Part shown: positions 7,352-15,937 of the stretch, piece after piece
How the letters are laid out: every line of letters begins with the position of its first letter
Numbering within the stretch: the stretch's first letter is position 1
NCBI GenBank assembly: GCA_002404865.1
Contig: DHKP01000005.1
Coordinates: 1-43,948 of the forward strand
Length of the DNA: 43,948 bases
Reading direction: 5' to 3'
DNA from: Caryophanales bacterium UBA4691
GTDB lineage: Bacteria > Bacillota_I > Bacilli_A > RFN20 > CAG-826
Position numbers and translations under genes: made by a program
Notes under the pieces: model-generated
Told to the model about the DNA's origin: nothing
The model's database searches: none
Seen by the model: only the letters and a program-made list of their open reading frames with translations

Positions 7352-7375
7352 TCTATCGCAGCAAGGAGAAACCGC

Positions 7376-9490
7376 ATGAAATTAGTCATTGTCGAGTCAC
7401 CAAAAAAATGCGAGACCATCGGTCATTATCTTGGAAGCGATTATAAAGTGATGGCTTCCCAAGGCCATATTCGTGACCTTTCAAAGAAGGGAAAAGGTGG
7501 CTTAGGCATTGATGTGGAACATGGTTTTAAACCCGATTTCAAGATTACTCCTGGGAAGATGCCGATTGTGCGCGAACTAGAGAAAAACGCCAAAAAAGCT
7601 GATGAAGTTATCTTAGCTACCGACCCTGACCGCGAGGGAGAGGCGATTTCTTGGCATTTAGCGACTGTTTTAGGGTTGGATATTCCTTCTACAAAGCGTC
7701 TGCAATTCCATGAAATTACTCGTCCCGCGATTTTAAACGCTTTAGAAAATCCTGGGCACATCGATATGAATCTTGTTTCTAGCCAAGAAACTAGACGAAT
7801 GTACGATAGAATCATTGGCTTTAAGCTCTCCTACTTGCTTCAAAAGAAGATGGGTTCAAAATCAGCTGGCCGTGTCCAAAGCGTTACCTTGAAAATGATT
7901 TGCGATAATGATCAAGAGATTCGTTCTTTTGTTCCTAGCGAATATTGGACAATCGAAATTGTCATTAAAGCAGGTGATAAGGAACTCACCCTTTCTTTGG
8001 ATAAGGTCGATGGTAAATCAATCACCATCTCTTCTAAAGAGGAAGCGGACAAGATTTTGGCTAGAATTGGTGAAACCGTGGATTTAATTAGCCTAGAGAC
8101 AACGAAGAAATCCATCGCGTCTAAGCTCCCCTTCACCACGAGCACGATGCAGCAAGAAGCGTTTAACCGCTTCAAATTTTCTACAAGCAAGACACAATCG
8201 ATCGCTCAACGCTTATACGAAGGTAAGGATATTAATGGGGAGCATGTCGGCTTAATCACTTATATGCGTACCGATAGCACCCGTCTTTCCCCAGAATTCT
8301 TCTCCAAACACGCAAAACCGTTTATTTTGGAAAAATTTGGCGAAGAATACGTCGGACACTTAAAACAAGCGAAAAATAGCGCTTCCGCCCAAGACGCTCA
8401 CGAAGCTATCCGTCCTACTGGCACTCATCGTACCCCCGAAATCGTTGCGCGATTCGTTGAACCGGATGAAGCCAAACTATATCGCCTCATTTATGACCGT
8501 GCCCTCGCTAGCTGCATGAGCGATAAGGTTGAAGAAGTGACCAGTGCGATTTTCGAGACGAATGGGCTTACCTTCAAAGCGAGTGGAGTCCGCACCCTTT
8601 TTAAAGGATACGAAGCGATTTATGGCGATTTCGAAGACGATGATAGTAAGTATCTTCCTCCTTTAGAAAACCATAAAGCCTATGCTTTGGTGAAAAAAGA
8701 CGGCGAACAAAAATTCACAAAAGCCCCAGCTAGGTATAGTGAAGCCAAGGTCGTTAAACTCATGGAAGAAAAGGGGATTGGTAGACCTTCTACTTACGCC
8801 TCGACCATCCAAACGTTGCAGCGCAGTGGCTATATTACGAGCAAAGCCGGAATCGTGACCCCAACGGAAATCGGGTTAAGAACCACTTCTGTTTTAAGCA
8901 AATATTTCCCAGAAATCGTTTCTAGCGAATATACCGCCAACATGGAAAAGACACTTGATGAAATCTCTAATGGAGAAGAGACGCGCCTTGATGCGATGGA
9001 ACATTTCTATGAGCCGTTTATGGAAAAATACGAAGACGTTTATAAGAACATGCCACTTATCGGAACCGGAGATTTCTGCCCAAAGTGCGGTGCTCCTCTT
9101 GTCGTAAGAAATAGCAAGTACGGTTCTTTTGTTGCTTGTAGCAATTACCCAACTTGCTCATACATCCAAAAGCCGAAAAAAGAAGCCCCAAAAGAGACGG
9201 GCGAAATGTGCCCATTATGCGGGAAGCCCCTTGTTGAGCGCGTCAATAAGCAAGGAAAAACGTTCATCGCCTGTAGCGGTTATCCTGCTTGTTCCTATAT
9301 CAAAGGGCGAGAAGAAAGCAAAAAAGAAGCTCCTGTCTATACCGAAAAAGACTATGTTAAGCCTTGCCCCTCTTGCAAAAGCGGGCATCTAGTCATCAAG
9401 CAAGGAAAACGGGTAAAATTTCTTGGTTGCACCAACTTCCCTAAATGCCGTTATCACGAATGGATCAACGAAAAGAAGCCTAAAGAATGA
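7376..9490 (+). CDS. topA: DNA topoisomerase I
   Basis: This type IA topoisomerase relaxes negative supercoils. The N-terminal Toprim domain has KLVIVESPKK and ATDPDREGEAISWHL (about residues 82-96). The active-site tyrosine is in GLITYMRTDSTRL (about residue 300). Three C-terminal C4 zinc ribbons follow (CPKCG...CSNYPTC, CPLCG...CSGYPAC, CPSCK...CTNFPKC; about residues 567-700). The length of 704 residues is normal for Firmicutes. The stop overlaps the trmFO ATG by 4 nt, so topA, trmFO and xerC should form one operon. Confidence 0.97.
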   Translation: MKLVIVESPKKCETIGHYLGSDYKVMASQGHIRDLSKKGKGGLGIDVEHGFKPDFKITPGKMPIVRELEKNAKKADEVILATDPDREGEAISWHLATVLGLDIPSTKRLQFHEITRPAILNALENPGHIDMNLVSSQETRRMYDRIIGFKLSYLLQKKMGSKSAGRVQSVTLKMICDNDQEIRSFVPSEYWTIEIVIKAGDKELTLSLDKVDGKSITISSKEEADKILARIGETVDLISLETTKKSIASKLPFTTSTMQQEAFNRFKFSTSKTQSIAQRLYEGKDINGEHVGLITYMRTDSTRLSPEFFSKHAKPFILEKFGEEYVGHLKQAKNSASAQDAHEAIRPTGTHRTPEIVARFVEPDEAKLYRLIYDRALASCMSDKVEEVTSAIFETNGLTFKASGVRTLFKGYEAIYGDFEDDDSKYLPPLENHKAYALVKKDGEQKFTKAPARYSEAKVVKLMEEKGIGRPSTYASTIQTLQRSGYITSKAGIVTPTEIGLRTTSVLSKYFPEIVSSEYTANMEKTLDEISNGEETRLDAMEHFYEPFMEKYEDVYKNMPLIGTGDFCPKCGAPLVVRNSKYGSFVACSNYPTCSYIQKPKKEAPKETGEMCPLCGKPLVERVNKQGKTFIACSGYPACSYIKGREESKKEAPVYTEKDYVKPCPSCKSGHLVIKQGKRVKFLGCTNFPKCRYHEWINEKKPKE

Positions 9491-10782
9491 AACGAAAAGA
9501 AGTAAAAATCATCGGAGGTGGCCTCGCGGGTTGCGAAGCTGCCTTTTATTTGCTTAAAAAAGGGTACGAAGTTACTCTTTTCGAAAGAAAGCCTCTTGTC
9601 AAAGACGGGGCTCATGAAAGCGAATATCTCGGAGAATTGGTTTGTTCGAATAGCCTAAAGAGCAAAGAGATCACTAATGCGTGCGGCTTATTGAAGGAAG
9701 AAATAGCTCGCTTAGGAAGCATCATGATGCTTGCCGCTTCTTTTTCAAGCATTCCAGGTGGGAACGCCTTAACCGTAGACCGTACCTTATTCGCTAAGAA
9801 GATTCACGAAACCTTATTGTCTTTCCCCTCATTTCATCTAATTCGCGAAGAAGTGACTTCGCTAGATGACAATCCCATTATCCTTGCAACCGGCCCATTA
9901 ACTAGCGGCGTCTTGCTCGATAAAATATCAGAAATCGTTGGCAGCAAGAACTTTTCCTTTTTCGATGCATCCGCGCCGATTGTAGCGAAAGACTCGCTCG
10001 ATTTTTCTAAGGTCTATTGCAAATCTCGCTTTTCTCAAGACGATGGAGCGTATTTGAATTGCCCTTTTTCAAAAGATGAATATGTCCGTTTTGTTAACGA
10101 GCTCATTCACGCGGATAGAGCCCTCACCCATGAGTTCGACACCCATTATTTTGAGGGGTGCTTGCCGATAGAAATCATGGCAGGGCGCGGAAGTGAAACG
10201 CTTCGGCATGGGATGCTAAAGCCGTTTGGTTTATCGGTAGAGAGCCATCCTAAGCCATACGCCGTAGCTCAACTTCGACAAGACACAAAACTCGGCGATT
10301 ATTATAATCTGGTCGGATTCCAGACCAATTTGACTTACCCTGAGCAAAAACGTGTGTTTTCTTTGATCCCTGGCTTAGAAAATGCGCGTTTCATCCGATA
10401 CGGGTTAATGCACCGGAATAGCTATTTGAACGCGCCTATCGCTTTAAACGAAGATCTTTCTTTGCGTAAAGCGCCTAATGTTTATATCGCTGGGCAATTT
10501 TCTGGTGTGGAAGGGTATGTTGAAAGCGCGATGACGGGGATTATCGCCGCGATTAATTTGGACCGGAAATTGCGCGGAGAGCGTTTTATCAATGTCCCCT
10601 CTAGCACGATGAGTGGCGCTTTAATTGATTATATTCTCCACGCAAACTCTACCTATTTTGCCCCAATGAACGCTAATTGGGCCTTATTCCCTAATTCAAG
10701 TAAGGCAACGCGCGAAATCACAATCGAGGTGGCTAGAAACGCGCTACAATCCTATTTGGAGCGGATTGATGAATCAAATTGA
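9487..10782 (+). CDS. trmFO: Folate-dependent tRNA m5U54 methyltransferase TrmFO
   Basis: TrmFO uses methylene-tetrahydrofolate and FADH2 to make T54 in the tRNA T-loop, replacing TrmA in Gram-positives. The N-terminal FAD-binding motif KIIGGGLAGCEAA (about residues 7-19) is followed by HESEYLGELVCSNSLKS with the conserved cysteine. Downstream come IEIMAGRGSETLRHG and the C-terminal YIAGQFSGVEGYVESA. The length of 431 residues is typical. It is translationally coupled to topA and overlaps xerC by 14 nt. Confidence 0.96.
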   Translation: MKRKEVKIIGGGLAGCEAAFYLLKKGYEVTLFERKPLVKDGAHESEYLGELVCSNSLKSKEITNACGLLKEEIARLGSIMMLAASFSSIPGGNALTVDRTLFAKKIHETLLSFPSFHLIREEVTSLDDNPIILATGPLTSGVLLDKISEIVGSKNFSFFDASAPIVAKDSLDFSKVYCKSRFSQDDGAYLNCPFSKDEYVRFVNELIHADRALTHEFDTHYFEGCLPIEIMAGRGSETLRHGMLKPFGLSVESHPKPYAVAQLRQDTKLGDYYNLVGFQTNLTYPEQKRVFSLIPGLENARFIRYGLMHRNSYLNAPIALNEDLSLRKAPNVYIAGQFSGVEGYVESAMTGIIAAINLDRKLRGERFINVPSSTMSGALIDYILHANSTYFAPMNANWALFPNSSKATREITIEVARNALQSYLERIDESN

Positions 10783-11680
10783 ACGAAAATACTTAGATTA
10801 TTTAGCTAAGCAAAGACAGTGTTCGCCTTTGACAGTTTGCAATTATCAACGTGATTTGGATGGCTTTTTCTCCTTTATTTTCGCGCATAATGAAACCATT
10901 GAAGGCGTGAATCATGAAACGATGCGTTCGTATTTGGAAGGAGAAATGAAACGTGGCGTTTCTAAAAGAAGCTGTCAAAGAAAACTAGCAGCAATCCGCG
11001 GCTTTTATCGATATTGCGTCGATCATTCCTTACTAAAAAACAATCCTTTGGTAGGTTTTCATAACCCAAAAAGCGAAAAGCGCCTTCCCGATGTTCTAAC
11101 CGATGAGCAAATCGAAGTTTTATTTTCCGCGAATGATCGGAGGGAAGATGAGCTCGCCATTCGCGATAGCGCAATATTGGAACTAATGTTTTCTAGCGGT
11201 ATGAGAGCGAGTGAGATTGTCGCCTTAAAGAAAAACGATATCGACTATAGCTCCAGGATGATTCGCGTAAATGGAAAAGGGAAAAAGATGCGTTTGGCTC
11301 CTTTTAGCAAAAGGGCGAGCGAAAAAATGAAACGCTACTACGAGGAATTGCGTCCAAAGCTCATGAAGCGGTACAAAAAAGGGCCAATTCTCATTGCTTT
11401 CTTCTTATCTAAGAATGGGAACCCTTTATCGGTGAGAGATTTAGAATTCATCTTGCGCAATATCGAAAATAAAACTGGTGTGTATTTCGGAATCCATCCG
11501 CATGAATTTAGGCATAGCTTTGCGACTTCTTTGCTCGATGGGGGCGCGGATTTGCGCTTGATTCAAGAACTCCTTGGCCACGAAAGCCTCGATACGACTC
11601 AGATTTATACCCATGTGAGCAAAAAGCAAATGAAAAAACAGTACGATGATTTCTTTCCTCGTCAGGACAATAACAAGTAG
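10769..11680 (+). CDS. xerC: Tyrosine recombinase XerC-like
   Basis: This site-specific recombinase probably resolves chromosome dimers at dif. The N-terminal SAM-like core-binding domain (SPLTVCNYQRDLDGF) precedes the catalytic domain, which has R in SGMRASEIVAL, K in GKGKKMRLAPF, HEFRHSFA, GHESLDTTQ and the nucleophile in IYTH (about residue 281). Its place after trmFO is that of Bacillus codV/xerC, which argues for a housekeeping role and not a mobile integrase. The start ATG 10769 lies inside trmFO with GGAG upstream. The clpQY/codY genes that follow in Bacillus are absent here. Confidence 0.92.
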   Translation: MNQIERKYLDYLAKQRQCSPLTVCNYQRDLDGFFSFIFAHNETIEGVNHETMRSYLEGEMKRGVSKRSCQRKLAAIRGFYRYCVDHSLLKNNPLVGFHNPKSEKRLPDVLTDEQIEVLFSANDRREDELAIRDSAILELMFSSGMRASEIVALKKNDIDYSSRMIRVNGKGKKMRLAPFSKRASEKMKRYYEELRPKLMKRYKKGPILIAFFLSKNGNPLSVRDLEFILRNIENKTGVYFGIHPHEFRHSFATSLLDGGADLRLIQELLGHESLDTTQIYTHVSKKQMKKQYDDFFPRQDNNK

Positions 11681-11691
11681 CAAATACTCCT

Positions 11692-11719
11692 TTTACTTAT
11701 AGTAAAGGGGTGGTATACT
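11692..11719 (+). promoter_or_regulatory. Promoter of rpsB-tsf with extended -10
   Basis: TTTACT (11692-11697) is 16 nt from TATACT (11714-11719), which is preceded by TGG (extended -10). It lies just after the xerC stop. Confidence 0.7.
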
Positions 11720-11725
11720 CTCACT

Positions 11726-11862
11726 CGGCTCTTTTTATTTTGAGCTAATGCACACCCCGCGGATTCAGCGCCGTGTTCCCCATCGGGCAAAGTAGCTTAA
11801 AAAGCGATGGGGTGGTCAGCTGCTCGAAACGGGGGAGGAACAAACAAATGGAGGTCACCAAA
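11726..11862 (+). promoter_or_regulatory. Long structured 5' leader of rpsB
   Basis: About 135 nt separate the predicted start site from the rpsB ATG. Visible pairings are GCTC/GAGC at the 5' end (11728-11745), a strong stem CCCCATCG/CGATGGGG (11778-11785 with 11805-11812), and a possible long-range GAGC/GCTC (11742-11745 with 11822-11825) closing the domain. This fits an autoregulatory ribosomal-protein leader. The family is not identified. Confidence 0.55.
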
Positions 11863-12894
11863 ATGAGTGACGAATTAGTCAAGGAAGAGGTAGCGGCCGC
11901 AACAGAAGAAGCCCCAGCTGCCGTAGAAACCACGATGGAAGAAATCATGCATGATCCAAATGCTCCGATTATCACCATCAAAAAACTTTTGAATGCCGGT
12001 GTTCACTTCGGCCATCAAACTCGCCGCTGGAACCCAAAGATGAGCAAATTCATCTATGGTGCAAGGAATGGCATTTACATCATCGATCTTGTTAAGAGCG
12101 CCGAACAAACCATCGCTTCTTATCAAGCTTTAAAGTCCATCGTCGACAAAGGCGGAAAAGTCCTTTTCGTCGGGACCAAGGCACAAGCCCAGCAAATCGT
12201 TATCGATGAAGCGACCCGCAGCGGCAGCTTCTATATTTCCCATCGTTGGCTTGGCGGAACCTTAACAAACTTCCGCACAATCCTTGGGCGCATCAAGAGA
12301 TTAAAGGATCTTGAAGCCATGGAAGAAGATGGTTCTTTCGATAAGCTCCCAAAGAAAGAAGTCGCAATTCTCCGCAAAGAACTTGAGAAACTCTCTCGTA
12401 ACCTTGAAGGCATCAAAGAGATGAGGAGACTCCCGCAAGCTCTCGTCGTTGTCGATCCAACCGTCGAACACAATGCGATCGCTGAAGCTACTAAGCTCAA
12501 CATCCCGGTCTTCGGAATCTGCGATACTAGCGACGATCCTGATGTCGTTACCTTCGCAATCCCAAGCAATAACGATGCCGCTAGTGCGATTAAGCTCCTT
12601 GTTGGAACGCTTGCTGACGCCGTTGTCGAAAGTAAGGGCGGCGTGACTGAAATTGCCTATACCAAAGACGAAGGCGATGAAGCCACGATGAAAGACGCCA
12701 TCCGCAATGCTGACTTAATCAATGAGCAACGCAAGGCCGCAATCCGCGCTCAACGCAAAGAACGCGAAGAAAGATACGCCAAGATGCAAGCCGAGCGCCA
12801 AGCTCGTTATGCCGCGATGAAAGCCGCGAAAGAAAACGGTGGCGAAGCCGCAAACAAAGAGACTGCCGCTAAGCCAACCGAGGAGGCAAAATAA
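11863..12894 (+). CDS. rpsB: 30S ribosomal protein S2 with N-terminal extension
   Basis: S2 is recognised by ITIKKLLNAGVHFGHQTRRW, NPKMSKFIYGARNGIYIIDL, GTKAQAQ, HRWLGGTLTNF and VVDPTVEHNAIAEA. The usual S2 N-terminus begins around residue 36 here; an acidic, alanine-rich extension of about 35 residues precedes it. The C-terminal tail (about 45 residues, rich in A, K and E) is also long, giving 343 residues against about 245. The start ATG 11863 has GGAGG 8 nt upstream; an in-frame ATG at 11848 with GGGGGAGG is also possible. It shares TAATG with tsf. Confidence 0.96.
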   Translation: MSDELVKEEVAAATEEAPAAVETTMEEIMHDPNAPIITIKKLLNAGVHFGHQTRRWNPKMSKFIYGARNGIYIIDLVKSAEQTIASYQALKSIVDKGGKVLFVGTKAQAQQIVIDEATRSGSFYISHRWLGGTLTNFRTILGRIKRLKDLEAMEEDGSFDKLPKKEVAILRKELEKLSRNLEGIKEMRRLPQALVVVDPTVEHNAIAEATKLNIPVFGICDTSDDPDVVTFAIPSNNDAASAIKLLVGTLADAVVESKGGVTEIAYTKDEGDEATMKDAIRNADLINEQRKAAIRAQRKEREERYAKMQAERQARYAAMKAAKENGGEAANKETAAKPTEEAK

Positions 12895-13748
12895 TGGCTG
12901 ATAAGAACGTTATCGAATTGATCAAAACCCTCCGTGAACGCACTGGCGCTGGCATGATGGATTGCAAACATGCTCTTGAAGCGAATGGATTCGATGTTGA
13001 AAAATCCATCGATTACCTCCGTGAAAAAGGAATTGCGAAACAAGCCAAACGCGCTTCTCGTACTGCCGCGGAAGGCCTTACTAACGTTAAAGTCTGCGAA
13101 AAATGCGGAAAAGCCGCAATTGTTGAAGTCAACTGCGAAACGGATTTCGTTTCCGCTAGCGATAAATTCATCGCGCTAACCAATACGGTTACGGATAAGC
13201 TTCTTGAGAATAGCCCAAAGACCTTAGAAGAAGCTATCGAACTCACAAAACAGGATTTCGATGATGCCGCTTTGGCGGTTGGTGAAAAGCTTGCACTCCG
13301 CCGTTTCGCCGTGATCACCAAAAAGCCTGAAGAAGGATATGCTTCTTATATCCACATGGCTGGCAAAATCTCCGTCTTAGCGATTTTAAGCAAAGACGAT
13401 CCAGAAATCGCTAAACCTCTCGCAATGCATATTGCTGCGAATAGCCCACTCTATGTGAACCTTGAAGATGTTCCTGCTTCTGATCGTGAAAGAGAAAAAG
13501 CAATCGCTGTTCAAGAAGTGAAAGACGATCCGAAACTTCTCAATAAACCAGAGCAAATCAAAGCCCAAATCGTGGAAAGAAAAGTCGACAAAGTCCTTTC
13601 CCAAAGTTGCCTTGCGCTCCAGCCGTTCTTAATGGATGAAAGCAAAACCGTTGGGCAATGGCTCAAAGAAAAAGGCGTCTCCGTCATCTCCTTCATCCGC
13701 TATCAAGTCGGCGAAGGAATCACGAAAGATCCTAACCAAGAGAACTAA
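12894..13748 (+). CDS. tsf: Elongation factor Ts
   Basis: EF-Ts exchanges GDP on EF-Tu. The N-terminal UBA-like segment LRERTGAGMMDCKHALEANG and the core motif VEVNCETDFVSASDKF are diagnostic. The length of 284 residues is typical. Within the core, VCEKCGKAAIVEVNC (C68, C71, C81) forms a CxxC plus a further cysteine that I do not recall from standard EF-Ts, which may bind metal or be redox-sensitive. It overlaps rpsB by one base and has GAGGAGG upstream. Confidence 0.97.
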   Translation: MADKNVIELIKTLRERTGAGMMDCKHALEANGFDVEKSIDYLREKGIAKQAKRASRTAAEGLTNVKVCEKCGKAAIVEVNCETDFVSASDKFIALTNTVTDKLLENSPKTLEEAIELTKQDFDDAALAVGEKLALRRFAVITKKPEEGYASYIHMAGKISVLAILSKDDPEIAKPLAMHIAANSPLYVNLEDVPASDREREKAIAVQEVKDDPKLLNKPEQIKAQIVERKVDKVLSQSCLALQPFLMDESKTVGQWLKEKGVSVISFIRYQVGEGITKDPNQEN

Positions 13749-13756
13749 TAAAGCAA

Positions 13757-13781
13757 GCCGCCGCCATTGGCGGTTTTCTTT
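13757..13781 (+). terminator. Terminator after tsf
   Basis: The stem CCGCC-ATT-GGCGG is followed by TTTTCTTT, starting 9 nt after the tsf stop. Confidence 0.8.
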
Positions 13782-13807
13782 ATGTTTTCAACTGGCGCTA
13801 AGTTGCC

Positions 13808-13813
13808 TATAAT
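13808..13813 (+). promoter_or_regulatory. -10 box of pyrH, leaderless-type
   Basis: TATAAT ends 8 nt before the pyrH ATG and there is no Shine-Dalgarno. A weak -35 (TTTTCA, 13785-13790) lies 17 nt upstream. Confidence 0.6.
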
Positions 13814-13821
13814 TAGTTGCT

Positions 13822-14544
13822 ATGAATACAAAATACAAAAGAATTATCGTAAAAATATCTGGCGAGGCTCTTTCTGACCGCGCCGATGAAACCATTCTCG
13901 ATAAGAGACAACTAGAAAATGTTGCTTTGGCCATTAAAGAAGTTCGTAAACTCGGCGTTGAAGTTGGCGTTGTGGTTGGGGCTGGCAATATTTGGCGGGG
14001 GCGCTTGGCCGAAAAAATCGGCATTGAGCGTTCTACTGCCGATTATATGGGAATGCTTGGGACCATCATCAACGCGATGGCTCTTCAAAGCGCATTCGAA
14101 GAAATCGGTTTAGAAACTCGTGTCATGAGTTCGATTAATGTTCCCCAAGTTTGCGAACCTTATATCCGCCGAAAAGCCATTCATCACTTGTCGAGTGGCC
14201 GAGTCGTCATTTTTGCTGGTGGAACCGGTAATCCGTATTTCACAACCGACACTACGGCAACTTTGAGAGCGAGAGAAGTTGGCGCAGAAGCCATTCTTAT
14301 GGGTAAAAACGGCGTTGGAGGAGTTTATGATTCTGATCCAAGAACGAACAAGAACGCTAAACTTATCCCTCACCTTTCTTACCATGAGCTTGTGGAAAAG
14401 AAACTTGCCGTTATGGATCTTACCGCTGCGACCATGCTAGAAGATACCGACATCGAAATTCGCGTATTTGGCATGAATAGTGCGGATGACCTTGTTAAAG
14501 TTGTGAAAGGTGATAATCTAGGAAGCACCATTAGTAAGGAGTAA
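13822..14544 (+). CDS. pyrH: Uridylate kinase PyrH
   Basis: This hexameric kinase phosphorylates UMP to UDP for nucleotide synthesis. The amino acid kinase fold is shown by IIVKISGEALSDR (about residues 8-20), GVVVGAGNIWRGR, ADYMGMLGTIINA, FAGGTGNPYFTTDTTATLRA and GVYDSDPR. The length of 240 residues is normal. There is no ribosome binding site; TATAAT 8 nt before the ATG suggests a leaderless transcript. It is followed by frr after 4 nt. Confidence 0.97.
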   Translation: MNTKYKRIIVKISGEALSDRADETILDKRQLENVALAIKEVRKLGVEVGVVVGAGNIWRGRLAEKIGIERSTADYMGMLGTIINAMALQSAFEEIGLETRVMSSINVPQVCEPYIRRKAIHHLSSGRVVIFAGGTGNPYFTTDTTATLRAREVGAEAILMGKNGVGGVYDSDPRTNKNAKLIPHLSYHELVEKKLAVMDLTAATMLEDTDIEIRVFGMNSADDLVKVVKGDNLGSTISKE

Positions 14545-14548
14545 TTTT

Positions 14549-15094
14549 ATGGACCCGATTGTTAACGAAGCTAGCGAGAAGATGGAAAAAAGCATCAATA
14601 GCCTTTTATCCTCATTCTCGAAATTAAGAAGCGGACGCGCTAACCCAGCGATTTTGAGCGGTATTAAATGCGATTATTATGGCGACAAGATGGAAATCAC
14701 ATCATTATCGAGCGTTTCCATGCCTGAGCCACGTCAACTTTTGGTTAAACCATATTCCCGCGAAGACCTTAAACCGATTGCCGCTGCCATCGCTAGCGCG
14801 AATTTAGGGATTAACCCACAGGTGGAAGCGGACGCGATTCGCCTCATTATTCCTCCTCTTACCGAAGATACGCGAAAACAAATTGCCAAAGAAGCCAAAA
14901 CCATGGCGGACGAGGCCAAAGTGAGCATTCGTAATATTCGTCGAGATTTCTTAGATTTGCTTAAAGAAGACGATTCCATGAGCGACGATTATAAAGAGCG
15001 TGTGGAAGACGATATTCAAAAAACGGTTGATGCCTCAAATAAAAAGATTGATGAGCTTCTTGCGGAAAAGCAAAAAGAAATCCTCTCTATCTAG
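14549..15094 (+). CDS. frr: Ribosome recycling factor
   Basis: RRF splits post-termination ribosomes together with EF-G. The family motifs LRSGRANPAIL (about residues 27-37), IRLIIPPLTEDTRKQIAKEA and VSIRNIRRD are present, and the length is 181 residues. A good TAAGGAG lies upstream of the ATG. It is coupled to pyrH, as in most bacteria. Confidence 0.97.
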   Translation: MDPIVNEASEKMEKSINSLLSSFSKLRSGRANPAILSGIKCDYYGDKMEITSLSSVSMPEPRQLLVKPYSREDLKPIAAAIASANLGINPQVEADAIRLIIPPLTEDTRKQIAKEAKTMADEAKVSIRNIRRDFLDLLKEDDSMSDDYKERVEDDIQKTVDASNKKIDELLAEKQKEILSI

Positions 15095-15113
15095 ATTCAA
15101 CGCTTTCGATATT

Positions 15114-15140
15114 AGGCTTACTTTGGTAGGCCTTTTTCTT
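15114..15140 (+). terminator. Terminator after frr
   Basis: AGGCTTAC/GTAGGCCT forms an 8-bp stem with a TTTG loop, followed by a T-rich tail. Confidence 0.8.
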
Positions 15141-15194
15141 CCTAAAACCCTACCCGTTTGCATTCCTCTCCTTTTTTAAAAAGGAGCCTTGATA

Positions 15195-15200
15195 TATAAT
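15195..15200 (+). promoter_or_regulatory. -10 box of uppS, leaderless-type
   Basis: TATAAT ends 8 nt before the uppS ATG. The only Shine-Dalgarno-like AAGGAG lies upstream of the -10 and would not be in the transcript. The -35 is poor. Confidence 0.5.
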
Positions 15201-15208
15201 CATTCCTG

Positions 15209-15937
15209 ATGGCGGATAATTTTGAGCTAACAAAAAAACTGAGCCATGTCGCCTTCATCATGGATGGGAATGGCCGCTGGGCGAAGATGCGTGGCTTACC
15301 GCGTTTTTTGGGTCATAAAGAAGCTTGCAACCGCATTATTGAACTATTCGATTGTTGCCGTGAATTTTCTATCCGCTACATGAGCTTTTATGCCTTTAGC
15401 ACCGAAAACTGGAATCGCCCGCAAGATGAAATCGATCATCTTATGGATTATTTAGAGGCTTTCTTTCATAAAGAAATCGATTATCTAAATTCTACTGGAG
15501 CCCGAATTCTTATTTCTGGAGATTTAAATAGAATCCGACCAAAGACTAGGCGAGTTTGCTATGAGTCTATGGAAAAAACAAAAAACAATTCCTCCTTTTT
15601 CCTCAACATTTGCCTTAATTATGGTGGAAGGGATGAAATCGTACGCGCGGCGAAAAAAATTGCGATTGATTATAAAAGCGGCGCTCTTTCCCTCGATGAT
15701 TTGAATGAAGAAACCTTTAAGAAATACTTGTGGAATCCTCTTTTGCCTGACGTTGATCTTTTGATTCGTACTTCAGGAGAAGAACGTGTTTCAAATTATA
15801 TGCTTTACGAGATGGCCTATAGCGAATTTGTTTTCACTAACGTCAAGTGGCCGGATTTCAAAAGGGATGCCTTCATTGATTGCTTAAAAATCTATTGCGA
15901 GCGGAACCGTCGTTTCGGAGGTCTTCAAAATGAATAA
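15209..15937 (+). CDS. uppS: Undecaprenyl diphosphate synthase (cis-prenyltransferase)
   Basis: UppS condenses isopentenyl diphosphate units into the C55 carrier for cell-wall synthesis. Family motifs are FIMDGNGRWAK (about residues 16-26), FYAFSTENWNRP, LNICLNYGGRDEIVRA, LLIRTSGEERVSNY and SEFVFTNVKWPDF. The length of 242 residues is normal. It begins the uppS-cdsA-dxr-rseP-polC run. No ribosome binding site is in range of the ATG. It overlaps cdsA by 8 nt. Confidence 0.96.
   Translation: MADNFELTKKLSHVAFIMDGNGRWAKMRGLPRFLGHKEACNRIIELFDCCREFSIRYMSFYAFSTENWNRPQDEIDHLMDYLEAFFHKEIDYLNSTGARILISGDLNRIRPKTRRVCYESMEKTKNNSSFFLNICLNYGGRDEIVRAAKKIAIDYKSGALSLDDLNEETFKKYLWNPLLPDVDLLIRTSGEERVSNYMLYEMAYSEFVFTNVKWPDFKRDAFIDCLKIYCERNRRFGGLQNE

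Noticed and set aside
10769..11680. Tyrosine recombinase as a sign of a mobile element
   Set aside because: It sits in the conserved trmFO-xerC position, is overlapped by trmFO and lacks attachment-site or cargo signs; a housekeeping XerC is the better call.
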